Shown here piece by piece: positions 1 through 7,807 of a stretch of 64,000 nt of DNA. A program made the translations under genes and the position numbers. The stretch is from Kribbella sp. CA-293567. Lineage in GTDB: Bacteria > Actinomycetota > Actinomycetes > Propionibacteriales > Kribbellaceae. The notes beneath the pieces are model-generated. The model saw only the letters and a program-made list of their open reading frames with translations, had not been told where the DNA came from and made no database searches. The stretch covers positions 5,208,001 through 5,272,000 of the forward strand of contig NZ_CP114065.1 in assembly GCF_027627575.1 (NCBI RefSeq), written 5' to 3'. How positions within the stretch are numbered: the stretch's first letter is position 1; every line of letters starts with the position of its first letter.

Positions 1-735
1 CAGAACGCGACCAACCTGTTCTGGTCGTACCTGCTGAACGCCGGCGACTTCACCTCGTTCCCTCAGCGGGTGATCATGGGCCAGGAGCGCCCTGAGGTCC
101 CGGTCCTCGACAAGGACGGCCAGGAGACCGGCACGACCAAGCCGCTCGATCTGGCGAAGTTCTCGGTCGAGCGCGTGGTGTGGCTGGAAGACCCAGAGGC
201 CAAGATCAGCGAGTGGTCGGCCACCAACCTCGAGCAATACACCAAGGTCATCGAGGTCCAGGTCGGTCACATCGCAGCGCAGACCCGTACGCCGCAGCAC
301 TACCTCATCGGGAAGATGTCGAACCTGTCGGCCGACGCCTTGAAGGCGGCCGAGACCGGCCTGGTGAAGCGCACCGAGGAGAAGACCGAGCACTTCGGCC
401 GCGCCATCCGCGAGGTGTTCCGGCTCGTCGCGCTGGTCCAGGGCGACGAGAAGCGGGCCCGTGCGGTTGCTGCCGGCGAGGTCCTGTGGAGGGACGTCGA
501 ATCCCGCTCGGACGCGCAGCGCGCCGATGCGCTGCTGAAGAAGAAGACCATCGGCTACCCGTTCGAGTGGCTGGCCGAGCAGGACGGCAACTCGCCGACC
601 GAGGTGGCTCGCATCATGGAGATGCGCCGCGCCGAGCTCAACGACGAGACGCTCAACGGGCTGTTGAAGGACCCGGCCGGCGACGATGTGGACCGCGAAC
701 CGGAGCCGAGCCCGGATGCTTCAGTCCGCGCTTGA
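1..735 (+). CDS. phage portal protein, SPP1 gp6-like (5' truncated)
   Basis: The frame is open from the first base, so the gene starts outside the window; about 244 C-terminal residues are seen. Portal proteins form the dodecameric ring through which DNA enters and leaves the capsid. The visible part matches the C-terminal half of SPP1-type actinophage portals: a PQHYL stretch, a long helical stem, then a TEVARIMEMRRAEL-like terminal helix and an acidic Pro-rich tail. Position directly before a MuF-like gene, scaffold and capsid supports the call. The last 20 bases overlap the next gene. A GTG at 70 is internal, not a start. Confidence 0.85.
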   Translation, partial: QNATNLFWSYLLNAGDFTSFPQRVIMGQERPEVPVLDKDGQETGTTKPLDLAKFSVERVVWLEDPEAKISEWSATNLEQYTKVIEVQVGHIAAQTRTPQHYLIGKMSNLSADALKAAETGLVKRTEEKTEHFGRAIREVFRLVALVQGDEKRARAVAAGEVLWRDVESRSDAQRADALLKKKTIGYPFEWLAEQDGNSPTEVARIMEMRRAELNDETLNGLLKDPAGDDVDREPEPSPDASVRA

Positions 736-1513
736 GCACTACCGGCGCCAGCAGCGGATCACGGCCCGCGGCCTAGTCGCGGCCCGGCGCTCCCGGGGCA
801 ACCTGCGCCGGCTGATGACGGCGGTGATCACGTTCCAGGAGGCCGCGGCCGCGGACGCAGCCGAGTCGGTCGGGCTGATGCTCGCCGAGCAGGGCATCAA
901 CCCTGCACCGCTGGCCGAGGTCCGGCCGGAGTCGTTCTCCGGGGTCGCGTCGGACGGCCGGCCGCTGGAATCGCTGCTCGAGCTCGCGGGCCCGGGCAAC
1001 TTCGAGATGATCGTCGCCACTCAGCTGCGCGACGCCGGCCGGGTCGCCGCCGGCGTCGCGCTGACCGTCCGCCCGAACGCGGGCGGGTACGTGCGGATGC
1101 TCAACCCGCCATCGTGCCCGCGCTGCGCAGTACTGGCTGGGAAGTGGTTCGGGTGGAACGCCGGGTTCAAGCGGCACCCGAAGTGCGACTGCCGGCACAT
1201 CCCCTCGAGGGAGAACCTGGCCGACGATCTGCGCACCGATCCGCAGCTGGCGTTCAAGAACGGGCAGATCCGCGGCCTGACCCGAGCCGAGACGAAGGCG
1301 CTCACCGAGGGCGCCGACATCGGTCAAGTCGTCAACGCGCGGCGCTCGATCTACATGGACGAGGCCGGCCACCGGTTCACCCGCGAATCGACCACTCGCC
1401 GCGGCATCTTTCGCGGTGGGCCGCGACCGACCCCTGAGCAGATCTACCGCAGCGCCGGCAAAGACCGGCAGAAGGCGGTCGAGCTGCTGCAGCGGTTCCG
1501 CTACATCATCTGA
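716..1513 (+). CDS. MuF/VG15-like minor capsid protein
   Basis: About 265 aa. The N-terminal half is helical; a CPRCAVLAGKWF stretch followed by KCDCRHIP gives paired cysteines and a histidine like the zinc-knuckle-like core of VG15/MuF-type proteins that follow the portal in actinophages. Such proteins are minor head components and sometimes carry a maturation protease or toxin; no catalytic motif is evident here. The start at ATG 716 overlaps the portal end by 20 bases; an in-frame ATG at 686 would add 10 residues with a longer overlap and is less likely. The C-terminal part (RRGIFRGGPRPTPEQIY) fits the same family. Confidence 0.75.
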   Translation: MLQSALEHYRRQQRITARGLVAARRSRGNLRRLMTAVITFQEAAAADAAESVGLMLAEQGINPAPLAEVRPESFSGVASDGRPLESLLELAGPGNFEMIVATQLRDAGRVAAGVALTVRPNAGGYVRMLNPPSCPRCAVLAGKWFGWNAGFKRHPKCDCRHIPSRENLADDLRTDPQLAFKNGQIRGLTRAETKALTEGADIGQVVNARRSIYMDEAGHRFTRESTTRRGIFRGGPRPTPEQIYRSAGKDRQKAVELLQRFRYII

Positions 1514-1559
1514 CCTTCCCGCACGCAAGGTGCGGGCCGACCTCGCAACGAGGAGCACC

Positions 1560-2324
1560 ATGAGTTACCTGCAGGAACTGCCCTACCACGAGACCCTCGT
1601 CCACCCCCGCACCGGCGAAGCCCTGCAGGCGGTCATGATCCGCGGTGACGGCCGCCCGGTGTGGCCCGTGATCGGCGCCTCGCCGGACGACCCGTCGAAC
1701 GACGACGACCCCGACGACGACCCCGACAAGGACGACGACCCGGACGACGACGCCGACGACCCGGACAAGGACGATCCGGACGACGACGACAAGCCGCTGG
1801 GAAAGGCCGGCCAAAAGGCGCTCGACGCCATGAAGGCCAAGGAGCGCGCCGCCCGCCGCGAACTGCGCGACTGGAAGGCGCTCGGTCTCACGCCCGCGCA
1901 GGTCAAGGAACTGCAGGCCGGCAAGCCCAAGACCGGCGGCAAGAAGAAGGACGACGACGCCGACGGCGACGCGCCGGACGTCGAGAAGATCCGCGCCGAC
2001 GCGAAGGCCGAGGCCGCTGCCGAGGTGCTGCGCGGGCGGGTCGAAGACAAGATCGAGGCCAAGGCCCGAGCGTTCGCCGACCCCGAGGACGCCGTCTCGA
2101 TCCTGCTGCGCAACAACGACCTCGAGGACTTCCTCGACGGCGACAAGATCGACACCGAGGCGATCGCCGAAGCACTGAAAGACCTCGGAAAGAAGAAGCC
2201 CCACCTTCTTGCGCAAGGCAAGAAGTTCAAGGGCGGCGGTGATGGTGGCGCAAGGCCCCCGAAGAACGAACGTCCCAAATCCCTCGGCGAAGCGCTCGGC
2301 CGGCACTACAGCCCGTCGAAGTGA
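1560..2324 (+). CDS. capsid scaffolding protein, Asp-rich
   Basis: 254 aa. The ATG at 1560 follows a GAGGAG ribosome site. After about 35 ordinary residues comes an extraordinary acidic tract (residues about 40-80, mostly D with P and K), then a highly charged coiled-coil-like helical region and a basic, Gly-rich C-terminus. Scaffold proteins of this size, acidic and helical with a basic capsid-binding tail, sit between portal/MuF and major capsid genes in actinophages. It would be lost from the mature head. No protease domain is visible. Position and composition, not a catalytic motif, support the call. Confidence 0.75.
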   Translation: MSYLQELPYHETLVHPRTGEALQAVMIRGDGRPVWPVIGASPDDPSNDDDPDDDPDKDDDPDDDADDPDKDDPDDDDKPLGKAGQKALDAMKAKERAARRELRDWKALGLTPAQVKELQAGKPKTGGKKKDDDADGDAPDVEKIRADAKAEAAAEVLRGRVEDKIEAKARAFADPEDAVSILLRNNDLEDFLDGDKIDTEAIAEALKDLGKKKPHLLAQGKKFKGGGDGGARPPKNERPKSLGEALGRHYSPSK

Positions 2325-2353
2325 CCTGCCACCACACCCAGTAGGAGAACACC

Positions 2354-3373
2354 ATGCCCGTCACCCTTGCCGAAGCGCAGGTGAACGTACAGAGCGACAT
2401 CGACTACGCAGTCATCGACCAGTTCCGCCGCTACTCGTGGCTGCTGGACCAGATCACCTTCGACGACTGCGTCAACCCCGGCACCGGCGGCGCGACCCTG
2501 ACGTACGGCTACACGCGGCTCATCACCGCGGCCGCCGCGTCGTTCCGGTCCGTCAACGAGGAGTACGTGCCGGGCAAGGCCACCCGGCAGCGCTACACCT
2601 CCGACCTCAAGCCGCTCGGCGGTTCGTTCGAGGTCGACCGGGTCATCGCCCGCCTCGGCGCCTCGGCGACCAACGAAACCAGCTTCCAGCTGGAGCAGCT
2701 GATCAAGGCCACCCGCGCCAAGTTCGGCAACGAGGTCATCAACGGCGACGTCGCCGTCGACAGCGAGGGCTTCGACGGCCTCAACAAGGCGCTCGCCGGA
2801 TCCACCACCGAGTACCTGCCGCTGACCAACGGCGTCGCCACCGGCTACCTGGACTGGACGTCGGGCACCGTCGACACCCAGGACGAGGCCCACGGCGCGC
2901 TCGACCGCCTCGACGAGTTCCTGTCGCTGGTCGAGGGCGGCGCCGACGCGATCATGGGCAACCGCAAGTCGATCACCCGTGTGCGGTCCCTGGCCCGCCG
3001 CGCCGGCTACTACAGCCGCGAGGAGGACGCCCTGGGCCGCCTGGTCGAGCGGTACGGCAACGCCGTCCTGGTCGACCTCGGCGACAACGTGTCCGGGTCG
3101 ACGTCGACGCCGGTCGTGCCGATCGCCACCCGCGACGCCGACGGCGGCGGTGCCGGCGGCAACATCACCGGCCTGACCGACCTGTACGCCGTCCACTTCG
3201 GTCTCGACGGCTTCCACGGCGTCTCGACCGTCGGCGACCTGGCCTCGGTCTGGCTGCCGGACTTCACCACCGCCGGCGCGGTGAAGAAGGGCGAGGTCGA
3301 GATGGGGCCGGCCACCATGGTGCTCAAGCGCACCACCGCGGCCGCCGTCCTGCGCAACGTGAAGGTGCAGTGA
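2354..3373 (+). CDS. major capsid protein
   Basis: 339 aa, starting at ATG 2354 after AGGAGA. No transmembrane segment or low-complexity region. It resembles the single-domain HK97-fold capsid proteins of actinophages with an N-terminal arm (AQVNVQSDIDYAVIDQF), an FRSVNEEYVPGKATR motif and a C-terminal YAVHFGLDGFHGVS stretch typical of the beta-rich P/A domain. It follows the scaffold gene by 29 bases and precedes the connector genes, the canonical position. A separate prohead protease gene is not visible nearby in the window. Function is assigned from position and recognised style. Confidence 0.85.
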   Translation: MPVTLAEAQVNVQSDIDYAVIDQFRRYSWLLDQITFDDCVNPGTGGATLTYGYTRLITAAAASFRSVNEEYVPGKATRQRYTSDLKPLGGSFEVDRVIARLGASATNETSFQLEQLIKATRAKFGNEVINGDVAVDSEGFDGLNKALAGSTTEYLPLTNGVATGYLDWTSGTVDTQDEAHGALDRLDEFLSLVEGGADAIMGNRKSITRVRSLARRAGYYSREEDALGRLVERYGNAVLVDLGDNVSGSTSTPVVPIATRDADGGGAGGNITGLTDLYAVHFGLDGFHGVSTVGDLASVWLPDFTTAGAVKKGEVEMGPATMVLKRTTAAAVLRNVKVQ

Positions 3374-3375
3374 CC

Positions 3376-4011
3376 ATGACCTATCTGGTGGTTGCTCCCG
3401 TCAAGGACTTCAACGGCGTCGTCTCGAACCAGGTGTTCGTCGACGGCGCTGCCGAAGTCACCGACCCGACCGTTCTGTGGTACTTCCGCGAGGCCGGCTA
3501 CTTCGTCGAGGAGATCCCCGACGAGGTCGTCGACCTGGCCGACCAGGACCCGGCCGGCCAGAACCCGGGCGCCCCGGATCCGGCAACTCAAGGCGCCGCC
3601 GGTCAGACCCCGGACGGCAGCCCGGTGACTCCCGACGAGGACCCGAACCTGGTGAACCCACTCGACAAGGAGCCGGGCAGCCAGACCCTCCCGGACCCGG
3701 ACGACGGCGACCTGGACGACGGCAGCCAGCCGCCGGCCGACCAGGGCGACGAGCAGCTGCTCGCCGGAGATCCGGGTGTCCCGAATCCGGCCGAGCTCGA
3801 CAAGCCGCTCCACAAGCGGCGCGTCGACCAGCTGGTCGTGTTCGCGGGCGAGCAGGAGCCGCCGATCGAGCTGGGCGGCGCGACGAAGAAGGCCGACGTT
3901 CTCGCCGCGATCCAGGCGGAACTCGACAAGCGAGCCGACGTCGGCGATCCCGGCGACGGCTCCGACAGCGGCGACTCCGCGGGCGACCAGCCCACGCAGC
4001 CGACCGCCTGA
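3376..4011 (+). CDS. head-associated protein with C-terminal HeH/LEM-like motif
   Basis: 211 aa; ATG at 3376 lies two bases after the capsid stop, so translation is coupled. Residues 1-55 form an ordinary folded segment; about residues 55-130 are a Pro/Asp/Gly-rich acidic linker; the end carries RRVDQLVVFAGEQ and GGATKKADVLAAIQAEL, which resembles the small helix-extended-loop-helix (HeH/LEM) modules that actinophages often place in small head or tail proteins. Role unknown; a capsid decoration or head-stabilising part is the simplest guess from position. Confidence 0.6.
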   Translation: MTYLVVAPVKDFNGVVSNQVFVDGAAEVTDPTVLWYFREAGYFVEEIPDEVVDLADQDPAGQNPGAPDPATQGAAGQTPDGSPVTPDEDPNLVNPLDKEPGSQTLPDPDDGDLDDGSQPPADQGDEQLLAGDPGVPNPAELDKPLHKRRVDQLVVFAGEQEPPIELGGATKKADVLAAIQAELDKRADVGDPGDGSDSGDSAGDQPTQPTA

Positions 4012-4027
4012 CGAAGGGAGGTCCGTC

Positions 4028-4612
4028 GTGGCTCTACCTGACCTGGCGTCTCCGGCGGACCTCTCCGCCCGCAACATGCCGACCGCAGCGCCGGCGCCGA
4101 CGATGCTCAAGGTCGCGTCGTCGGTGGTTCGCGCTGCAGCCGGTTCGCCGATCCTGCAGAAGACCACCACGCTCGAGCTCACCGGCCGCTGGGACGAGGA
4201 GTACCTCGAGCTGCCGGGGCTGCCGATCGTGTCGGTCACCTCGGTCAAGGTCGACGGCCAGGCCGTCACCGACTACCGGCTCGACGGGCACCGGCTGTGG
4301 CGGGCCGGCGGATTCGGCGGCCAGCTGGCGATGGCGACGGTCGAGGTCACCTACATCCACGGTCTGCCCGAGGTGCCGCCGTTCGTCGTCGACCTGGTCT
4401 GTGCCCTGGTCGGCGCCGGTGTCAACGCCGCGGCCGAAGGCGGATACGAGTCGTCGGATCCGCGGGTGATCGCCGAGAAGATCGACGACTACTCGGTGAC
4501 CTTCGCCGCCGGCGCCGAACGGGTCGCGTCGGTGATGGAACTGCCGGCGGGGACCAGGCGCTGGCTGCGCCGGTCGTTCGGCGGCGGCGCCGGGATGGTC
4601 ACCCACCGGTGA
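4028..4612 (+). CDS. head-tail connector protein (gp6-like)
   Basis: 194 aa. The start is GTG 4028 with a strong AAGGGAGG ribosome site seven bases upstream. After a short Pro/Ala-rich lead the protein has the compact pattern of small head-tail adaptor proteins: a beta segment with GLPIVSVTSVKVDGQ and the VTYIHGLPEVPPFVVDLV helix, then ARRWLRRSF-like end. These connectors bind the portal ring and seed tail attachment. It ends in a GTGA overlap with the next gene. Assignment rests on pattern and position. Confidence 0.7.
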   Translation: MALPDLASPADLSARNMPTAAPAPTMLKVASSVVRAAAGSPILQKTTTLELTGRWDEEYLELPGLPIVSVTSVKVDGQAVTDYRLDGHRLWRAGGFGGQLAMATVEVTYIHGLPEVPPFVVDLVCALVGAGVNAAAEGGYESSDPRVIAEKIDDYSVTFAAGAERVASVMELPAGTRRWLRRSFGGGAGMVTHR

Positions 4613-5004
4613 GCGTTCTCACGCGGGGCCGGCGGGCCGCGAGACGGCGGATGCGCGACAGCTGCCGGCTGAACCAGCCCGACGTCAAAGGGCCGCTCGA
4701 CGAGGCAACCGGGCAGTACACGCCGGTCGCCGGGCCTCTCAAGTACGCCGGGGCTTGCAAGGTCCAGCTGCGGGTGTCTGCGACCGGGTCGGATCCGGTC
4801 GCCGGAGACCGGGCGTTCACCGTGCTGCGGTACGAGCTCCACCTGTCGATGAGCGCGCCGGCTGCGGTCATCGACGACGTCGTGACCATCACCGCGGCCG
4901 CGTCGGATCCCGAGCTCGTCGGCCGCCGGTTCCGGGTCGCGGCGCTGGTTCACAAGACCGACCTGACCGCGCGCCGGCTGATCGTGGAGGAGGTGCAGAG
5001 CTGA
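4609..5004 (+). CDS. head closure/stopper protein, DUF6093-like
   Basis: 131 aa. GTG 4609 overlaps the previous stop in a GTGA arrangement, indicating translational coupling. The N-terminus is basic (RRAARRRMRDSC) and is followed by a beta-rich body with GPLKYAGACKVQLRV and a conserved LSMSAPAAVIDDVVTI stretch. This is the pattern of the small actinophage proteins annotated as DUF6093, placed where head-closure (stopper) proteins occur. Exact function is inferred from position only. Confidence 0.6.
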   Translation: MSVLTRGRRAARRRMRDSCRLNQPDVKGPLDEATGQYTPVAGPLKYAGACKVQLRVSATGSDPVAGDRAFTVLRYELHLSMSAPAAVIDDVVTITAAASDPELVGRRFRVAALVHKTDLTARRLIVEEVQS

Positions 5005-5384
5005 TGGGTGTCGAGTTCGACTTCTCCGAGTTCGACGACGTCCTGGCCGATCTCGACAAGGCGCCCGGCCGTGCAGTACCGAAGCTGACTGCCGCCACCA
5101 AAGCCGCTGCCGGCAAGATCCGGGAGGCGATGGTCAAGGACGCCACCGGGATTGGGCACGCGCCCCACTTCCCCCGGTCCATCACCGACGAGGTCAAGTT
5201 CGGCATCGGCCAGATCGGCGCCGAGATCGGCCCCGACAAGTCCCGCAAACAAGGTGCTCTCGGCAACATCTTGTACTTCGGTGGCAGCAAGTCCGGGCCG
5301 GTGCTGGACATCAACGGCCCACTCGACCAGGAGACCCCGGCGTACATCAAGGCCGTCGAAGACATCCTCGGAGACGTCCTGTGA
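5004..5384 (+). CDS. tail completion/neck protein, HK97 gp10-like
   Basis: 126 aa; ATG 5004 overlaps the previous TGA by one base. The pattern of an N-terminal helix, a KAAAGKIREAMVKDA helix and a terminal LEQETPAYIKAVEDI-like helix with GNILYFGGSKSG between them is that of HK97 gp10-type neck proteins, which bridge the head closure ring and the tail terminator. It lies in the run connector, stopper, gp10-like, terminator, which is the classical order. Confidence 0.7.
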   Translation: MGVEFDFSEFDDVLADLDKAPGRAVPKLTAATKAAAGKIREAMVKDATGIGHAPHFPRSITDEVKFGIGQIGAEIGPDKSRKQGALGNILYFGGSKSGPVLDINGPLDQETPAYIKAVEDILGDVL

Positions 5385-5788
5385 TCAGCGCGCATCTCGA
5401 CGCCTTCACCGCGCTGATCGCCGCCCACACCCCGGCGATCATCTGGTACGTCGGAGAATCGCCGGCCTTGGCCGGCGGCGGCTACGTGACGCTCTACCCC
5501 GACACCGGCAACCGCGAACCGGTCGACCTGGCCGACGCCAACCCGATGCGGGTCTGGACCGTCACCGCGAACTACAGCGGCGACGACGTCGCCCAGGTCC
5601 TGCGCATCGCCGAACTGGTCGAGGCCGCACTCAAAAATCAGCGACCGACCGTACCCGGCCGATCCTGCAGCCGGATCAAGCGACTCATCGCCCGCCCCGT
5701 GACCCGCGATGACGACAACTCCCCAGCACGGTTCTCCGGCACCGACGTCTGGCGCTGGTACAGCACCCCCGCGCAGCCGCCTGCCTGA
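5381..5788 (+). CDS. tail terminator protein
   Basis: 135 aa, starting at GTG 5381 four bases inside the previous gene. Mixed alpha/beta protein with a conserved NPMRVWTVTANYSGDDVAQVLRIAELVEAAL stretch (helix after a beta strand), typical of the small proteins that cap the tail tube and join it to the neck. The C-terminus is less conserved and ends in PAQPPA. No other candidate for this function is present. The gene is followed by a hairpin, so the connector block may end here. Confidence 0.6.
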   Translation: MISAHLDAFTALIAAHTPAIIWYVGESPALAGGGYVTLYPDTGNREPVDLADANPMRVWTVTANYSGDDVAQVLRIAELVEAALKNQRPTVPGRSCSRIKRLIARPVTRDDDNSPARFSGTDVWRWYSTPAQPPA

Positions 5789-5820
5789 CCGCCATCCCAG
5801 CGTCGTACACCCCACCCTCT

Positions 5821-5840
5821 GCCCCGCCATCGCGCGGGGC
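5821..5840 (+). terminator. hairpin after connector block
   Basis: Perfect 7-bp inverted repeat GCCCCGC/GCGGGGC with a 6-base loop, followed by TTTCGC, in the 75-base gap between the tail terminator gene and the next structural gene. It looks like a weak intrinsic terminator or attenuator that could lower expression of downstream tail genes. Confidence 0.45.
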
Positions 5841-5863
5841 TTTCGCATGCAAGGAGCACCCTC

Positions 5864-6196
5864 ATGGCGACAGTTCCCATCAAGCAGGCGGTCATCGGCG
5901 GCGTACTCGTGCCGTCGACCGACGCGACCGCCGGTCCCGACAAGATCGCGTGGAACGAGCGCGCGGCGGCTTTCGTCGAGAACGGCAACGCCGGCGCGGT
6001 GATCGTGACGGTGGTCGTTCCCGGCAACACCAAGTGGGGCCAGGCGTATCCCGACATTCCGTCGGTGTCGATCCCAGCCGGCGGCCGGGCAGTGATCGGC
6101 CCGTTCCCGAAGGAGCTCGCCGATCCGAACACCGGCCTCATCGACCTGACCGCGGTGCCGTTCGCGTCGGTCAAGTTCTACGGGATCTCGGTCTGA
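5864..6196 (+). CDS. small phage structural protein, unknown
   Basis: 110 aa; ATG 5864 has a CAAGGAG ribosome site. A beta-rich protein with no helix-rich segment: NAGAVIVTVVVPGNTKWGQ and IPAGGRAVIGPFPKELA look like a small immunoglobulin- or jelly-roll-like sandwich. Proteins with this look in actinophage late operons are often minor capsid-decorating or tail-associated proteins. I do not recognise a specific family. It overlaps the next gene by one base. Confidence 0.6.
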   Translation: MATVPIKQAVIGGVLVPSTDATAGPDKIAWNERAAAFVENGNAGAVIVTVVVPGNTKWGQAYPDIPSVSIPAGGRAVIGPFPKELADPNTGLIDLTAVPFASVKFYGISV

Positions 6197-6657
6197 TGGC
6201 CCCGACCTGGATCCGCGTCAAGGACGTCGACACCGGTCACGAGTTCGACCTGCACGAGGAAGACCCTCGGCTGCGCGGTACTGCGGTCGAGATCCTCAAG
6301 GACTACCCGGAGAACTCGAGCTCGACCGCGCGAGCTCGCGCGCCGAAGTTCCGGGTCGACAAGGCCGGCAAGCCCGTCGGCCCGACCGCCGACAGCGGCC
6401 AGGCCGACGCCGCCGGCAGCGGCGAGCAGCCACCGGAGGGCAACCCGCCGGCCGAGGGTGGCGCTGGCGACCCGGCCACGTCGCCGCCGGGCGACGACGT
6501 CGACGCGGACGCCGTGACGGACGACAGCCCGCCGGCGCCCGTCGACCACGACCAGGCCGAGGGCGATGCGCCCCCGGTCGAACAGCCGCCGGGCGATGAC
6601 TCGGCCGACGACAAGACCACGGCCGGGAACTCGGCCAAGAAGCGAAGGAGCAACTGA
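6196..6657 (+). CDS. phage protein with long disordered tail, unknown
   Basis: 153 aa; ATG 6196 overlaps the previous stop by one base. Only the first 50 residues look folded (WIRVKDVDTGHEFDLHE, a small beta unit); the rest is an Ala/Gly/Pro/Asp-rich acidic region ending in a basic AKKRRSN tail. Similar short N-terminal domains plus disordered tails occur in actinophage genes just before the tail tube. Function unknown; it is translationally coupled on both sides (ATGG over TGA). Confidence 0.55.
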   Translation: MAPTWIRVKDVDTGHEFDLHEEDPRLRGTAVEILKDYPENSSSTARARAPKFRVDKAGKPVGPTADSGQADAAGSGEQPPEGNPPAEGGAGDPATSPPGDDVDADAVTDDSPPAPVDHDQAEGDAPPVEQPPGDDSADDKTTAGNSAKKRRSN

Positions 6658-7154
6658 TGGCCGACATCCCCAGCACCCCGGCAGACGGCAACGTCAAGGC
6701 CCTGTGGGTCCCGTCGATCCTGAACCCCGAGGCCCCGACGCTGGTCGAGCTGACGGCCGGCACGGTGAAGGACTTCTCGTGCTACCTGACCGCCGACGGC
6801 TGGACCCCGGGTCTGGACGAGCAGGTGATCGCGGACTCGCGGCTGTGCGAGATCGAGACGTTCGAGCAGCCCGGCCGGGTCGCCCGCACGTTGACGTCGA
6901 CCTACATCGACAACTCGAACACCGCGCTGCCGAACGACGCGTTCAACACCCTGATCCCCGGCTCGGTCGGGAACTGGGTCACCCGCCGCGGCAAGGCCTG
7001 GGACCTGCCGATCATCGCCGGCGACAAGGTCGACATCTGGCCGACCAAGTGCGGCCAGTACAGCGACCTCCCTCCGGAGGCCAACTCGGTGCTGAAGGTC
7101 GCGCAGAAGCAGTTCATCACCTCCCGCGTACGGCTGCGCCGCGCCGTCGTCTGA
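6657..7154 (+). CDS. major tail tube protein
   Basis: 165 aa, starting one base inside the previous stop. Beta-rich, with LTADGWTPGLDEQVIADSRL, ARTLTSTYIDNSN and GNWVTRRGKAWD stretches typical of actinophage tail tube subunits, which polymerise into the hollow tail. It is immediately followed by a strong hairpin and the two tail chaperone frames, the invariant order in siphoviruses, which is the main support. Confidence 0.75.
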   Translation: MADIPSTPADGNVKALWVPSILNPEAPTLVELTAGTVKDFSCYLTADGWTPGLDEQVIADSRLCEIETFEQPGRVARTLTSTYIDNSNTALPNDAFNTLIPGSVGNWVTRRGKAWDLPIIAGDKVDIWPTKCGQYSDLPPEANSVLKVAQKQFITSRVRLRRAVV

Positions 7155-7170
7155 CCCGTCCTCCCTGATC

Positions 7171-7208
7171 AGCGCGCCCGGTCCCCTCGGCTTCGGACCG
7201 GGCGCGCT
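7171..7208 (+). terminator. perfect 14-bp hairpin after tail tube gene
   Basis: Inverted repeat AGCGCGCCCGGTCC (7171-7184) and its exact complement (7195-7208) around a 10-base loop. There is no clear U-tract after it, so it may be a partial terminator that sets tail tube mRNA above downstream tail genes, or it may protect the 3' end of a processed transcript. It lies wholly in the 101-base gap before the chaperone gene. Confidence 0.6.
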
Positions 7209-7255
7209 GCTGTACCCCCACCACCCCCGAAGCCGAGAAGCCGAAGGAGCCGAAC

Positions 7256-7807
7256 GTGAACAAGCAGGACATCAAGAAGGTGCGCGCCCTGATCCAGAAG
7301 CGCACGCGCCCGGAGTGGACCACCCCGATCTGCATGCGCGGCGACCTGGTCGCGGCGATGCTCGACCTGGACCGCCAGCTGGTCCGGATCAAGCAGGAGA
7401 ACCCGACCCAGATGCTGGTCGGGAACACCAAGGCCCGCGAGATCGCCGAGCAGATGGCCAAGGTCCGCGCCGAGGCCGACGAGCACACGATCGTCGTCCG
7501 GATGCGCGGCCTGGAGAAGAAGGACTGGAAAGCGCTCGTCGCGCAGCACCCGCCGGAGGACCCGACCCAGGACTTCGCGGACTCGATCTACAACGACGCC
7601 ATCCCGGCCTCGATCATCGAACCGGAGCTCGACGCCGAGACGCTGGACCAGTTCCTCGAGGGCGTCACCCAGGGCCAGTGGGACGAGCTCGCGGCCGCGG
7701 CCCACTTGGTGAACGTTGGTGACGGGCGCGTCCCTTTCTCCGGAAACGAATCGCGAGCTCGCCAGAGCTCCGAAGAGACCTCGCAACAGCCCGATCCTGG
7801 GGAGTAA
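7256..7807 (+). CDS. tail assembly chaperone, G frame
   Basis: 183 aa; GTG 7256 has a GAAGGAG ribosome site. Highly charged helical N-terminal half, then an acidic region and a short divergent tail after about residue 160. In siphoviruses the G protein and a G-T fusion made by ribosomal frameshifting coat the tape measure before tail tube assembly. Here a CCCTTTC heptamer at 7732-7738, read as C CCT TTC in this frame, lies near the 3' end, and the -1 frame is open from 7723 to 8166. The last 23 codons after the slip site would be specific to the unshifted product. Confidence 0.8.
   Translation: MNKQDIKKVRALIQKRTRPEWTTPICMRGDLVAAMLDLDRQLVRIKQENPTQMLVGNTKAREIAEQMAKVRAEADEHTIVVRMRGLEKKDWKALVAQHPPEDPTQDFADSIYNDAIPASIIEPELDAETLDQFLEGVTQGQWDELAAAAHLVNVGDGRVPFSGNESRARQSSEETSQQPDPGE
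7732..7738 (+). other. programmed -1 frameshift slip site CCCTTTC
   Basis: Heptamer of the form X XXY YYZ (C CCU UUC in the zero frame). After slippage both tRNAs re-pair as CCC and UUU. It lies 10 bases after the last stop (7720-7722) of the -1 frame and 67 bases before the zero-frame stop (7805-7807), the only interval in which a slip can make the fusion. No other canonical heptamer is in that interval. Confidence 0.7.

Noticed and set aside
1675..1800. Asp codon repeats read as a microsatellite or CRISPR-like array
   Set aside because: They are irregular in-frame GAC/CCC repeats within the scaffold gene; no spacers or conserved repeat unit.
2209..3370. Plus-strand frame overlapping major capsid gene with Arg/Pro-rich translation
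   Set aside because: It is the out-of-frame shadow of the capsid gene; only its last part (3376-4011) is a gene with its own start.
7741..7747. CGGAAAC as an alternative slip site
   Set aside because: First position breaks the XXX rule, so P-site re-pairing would be poor; the CCCTTTC three bases before fits fully.
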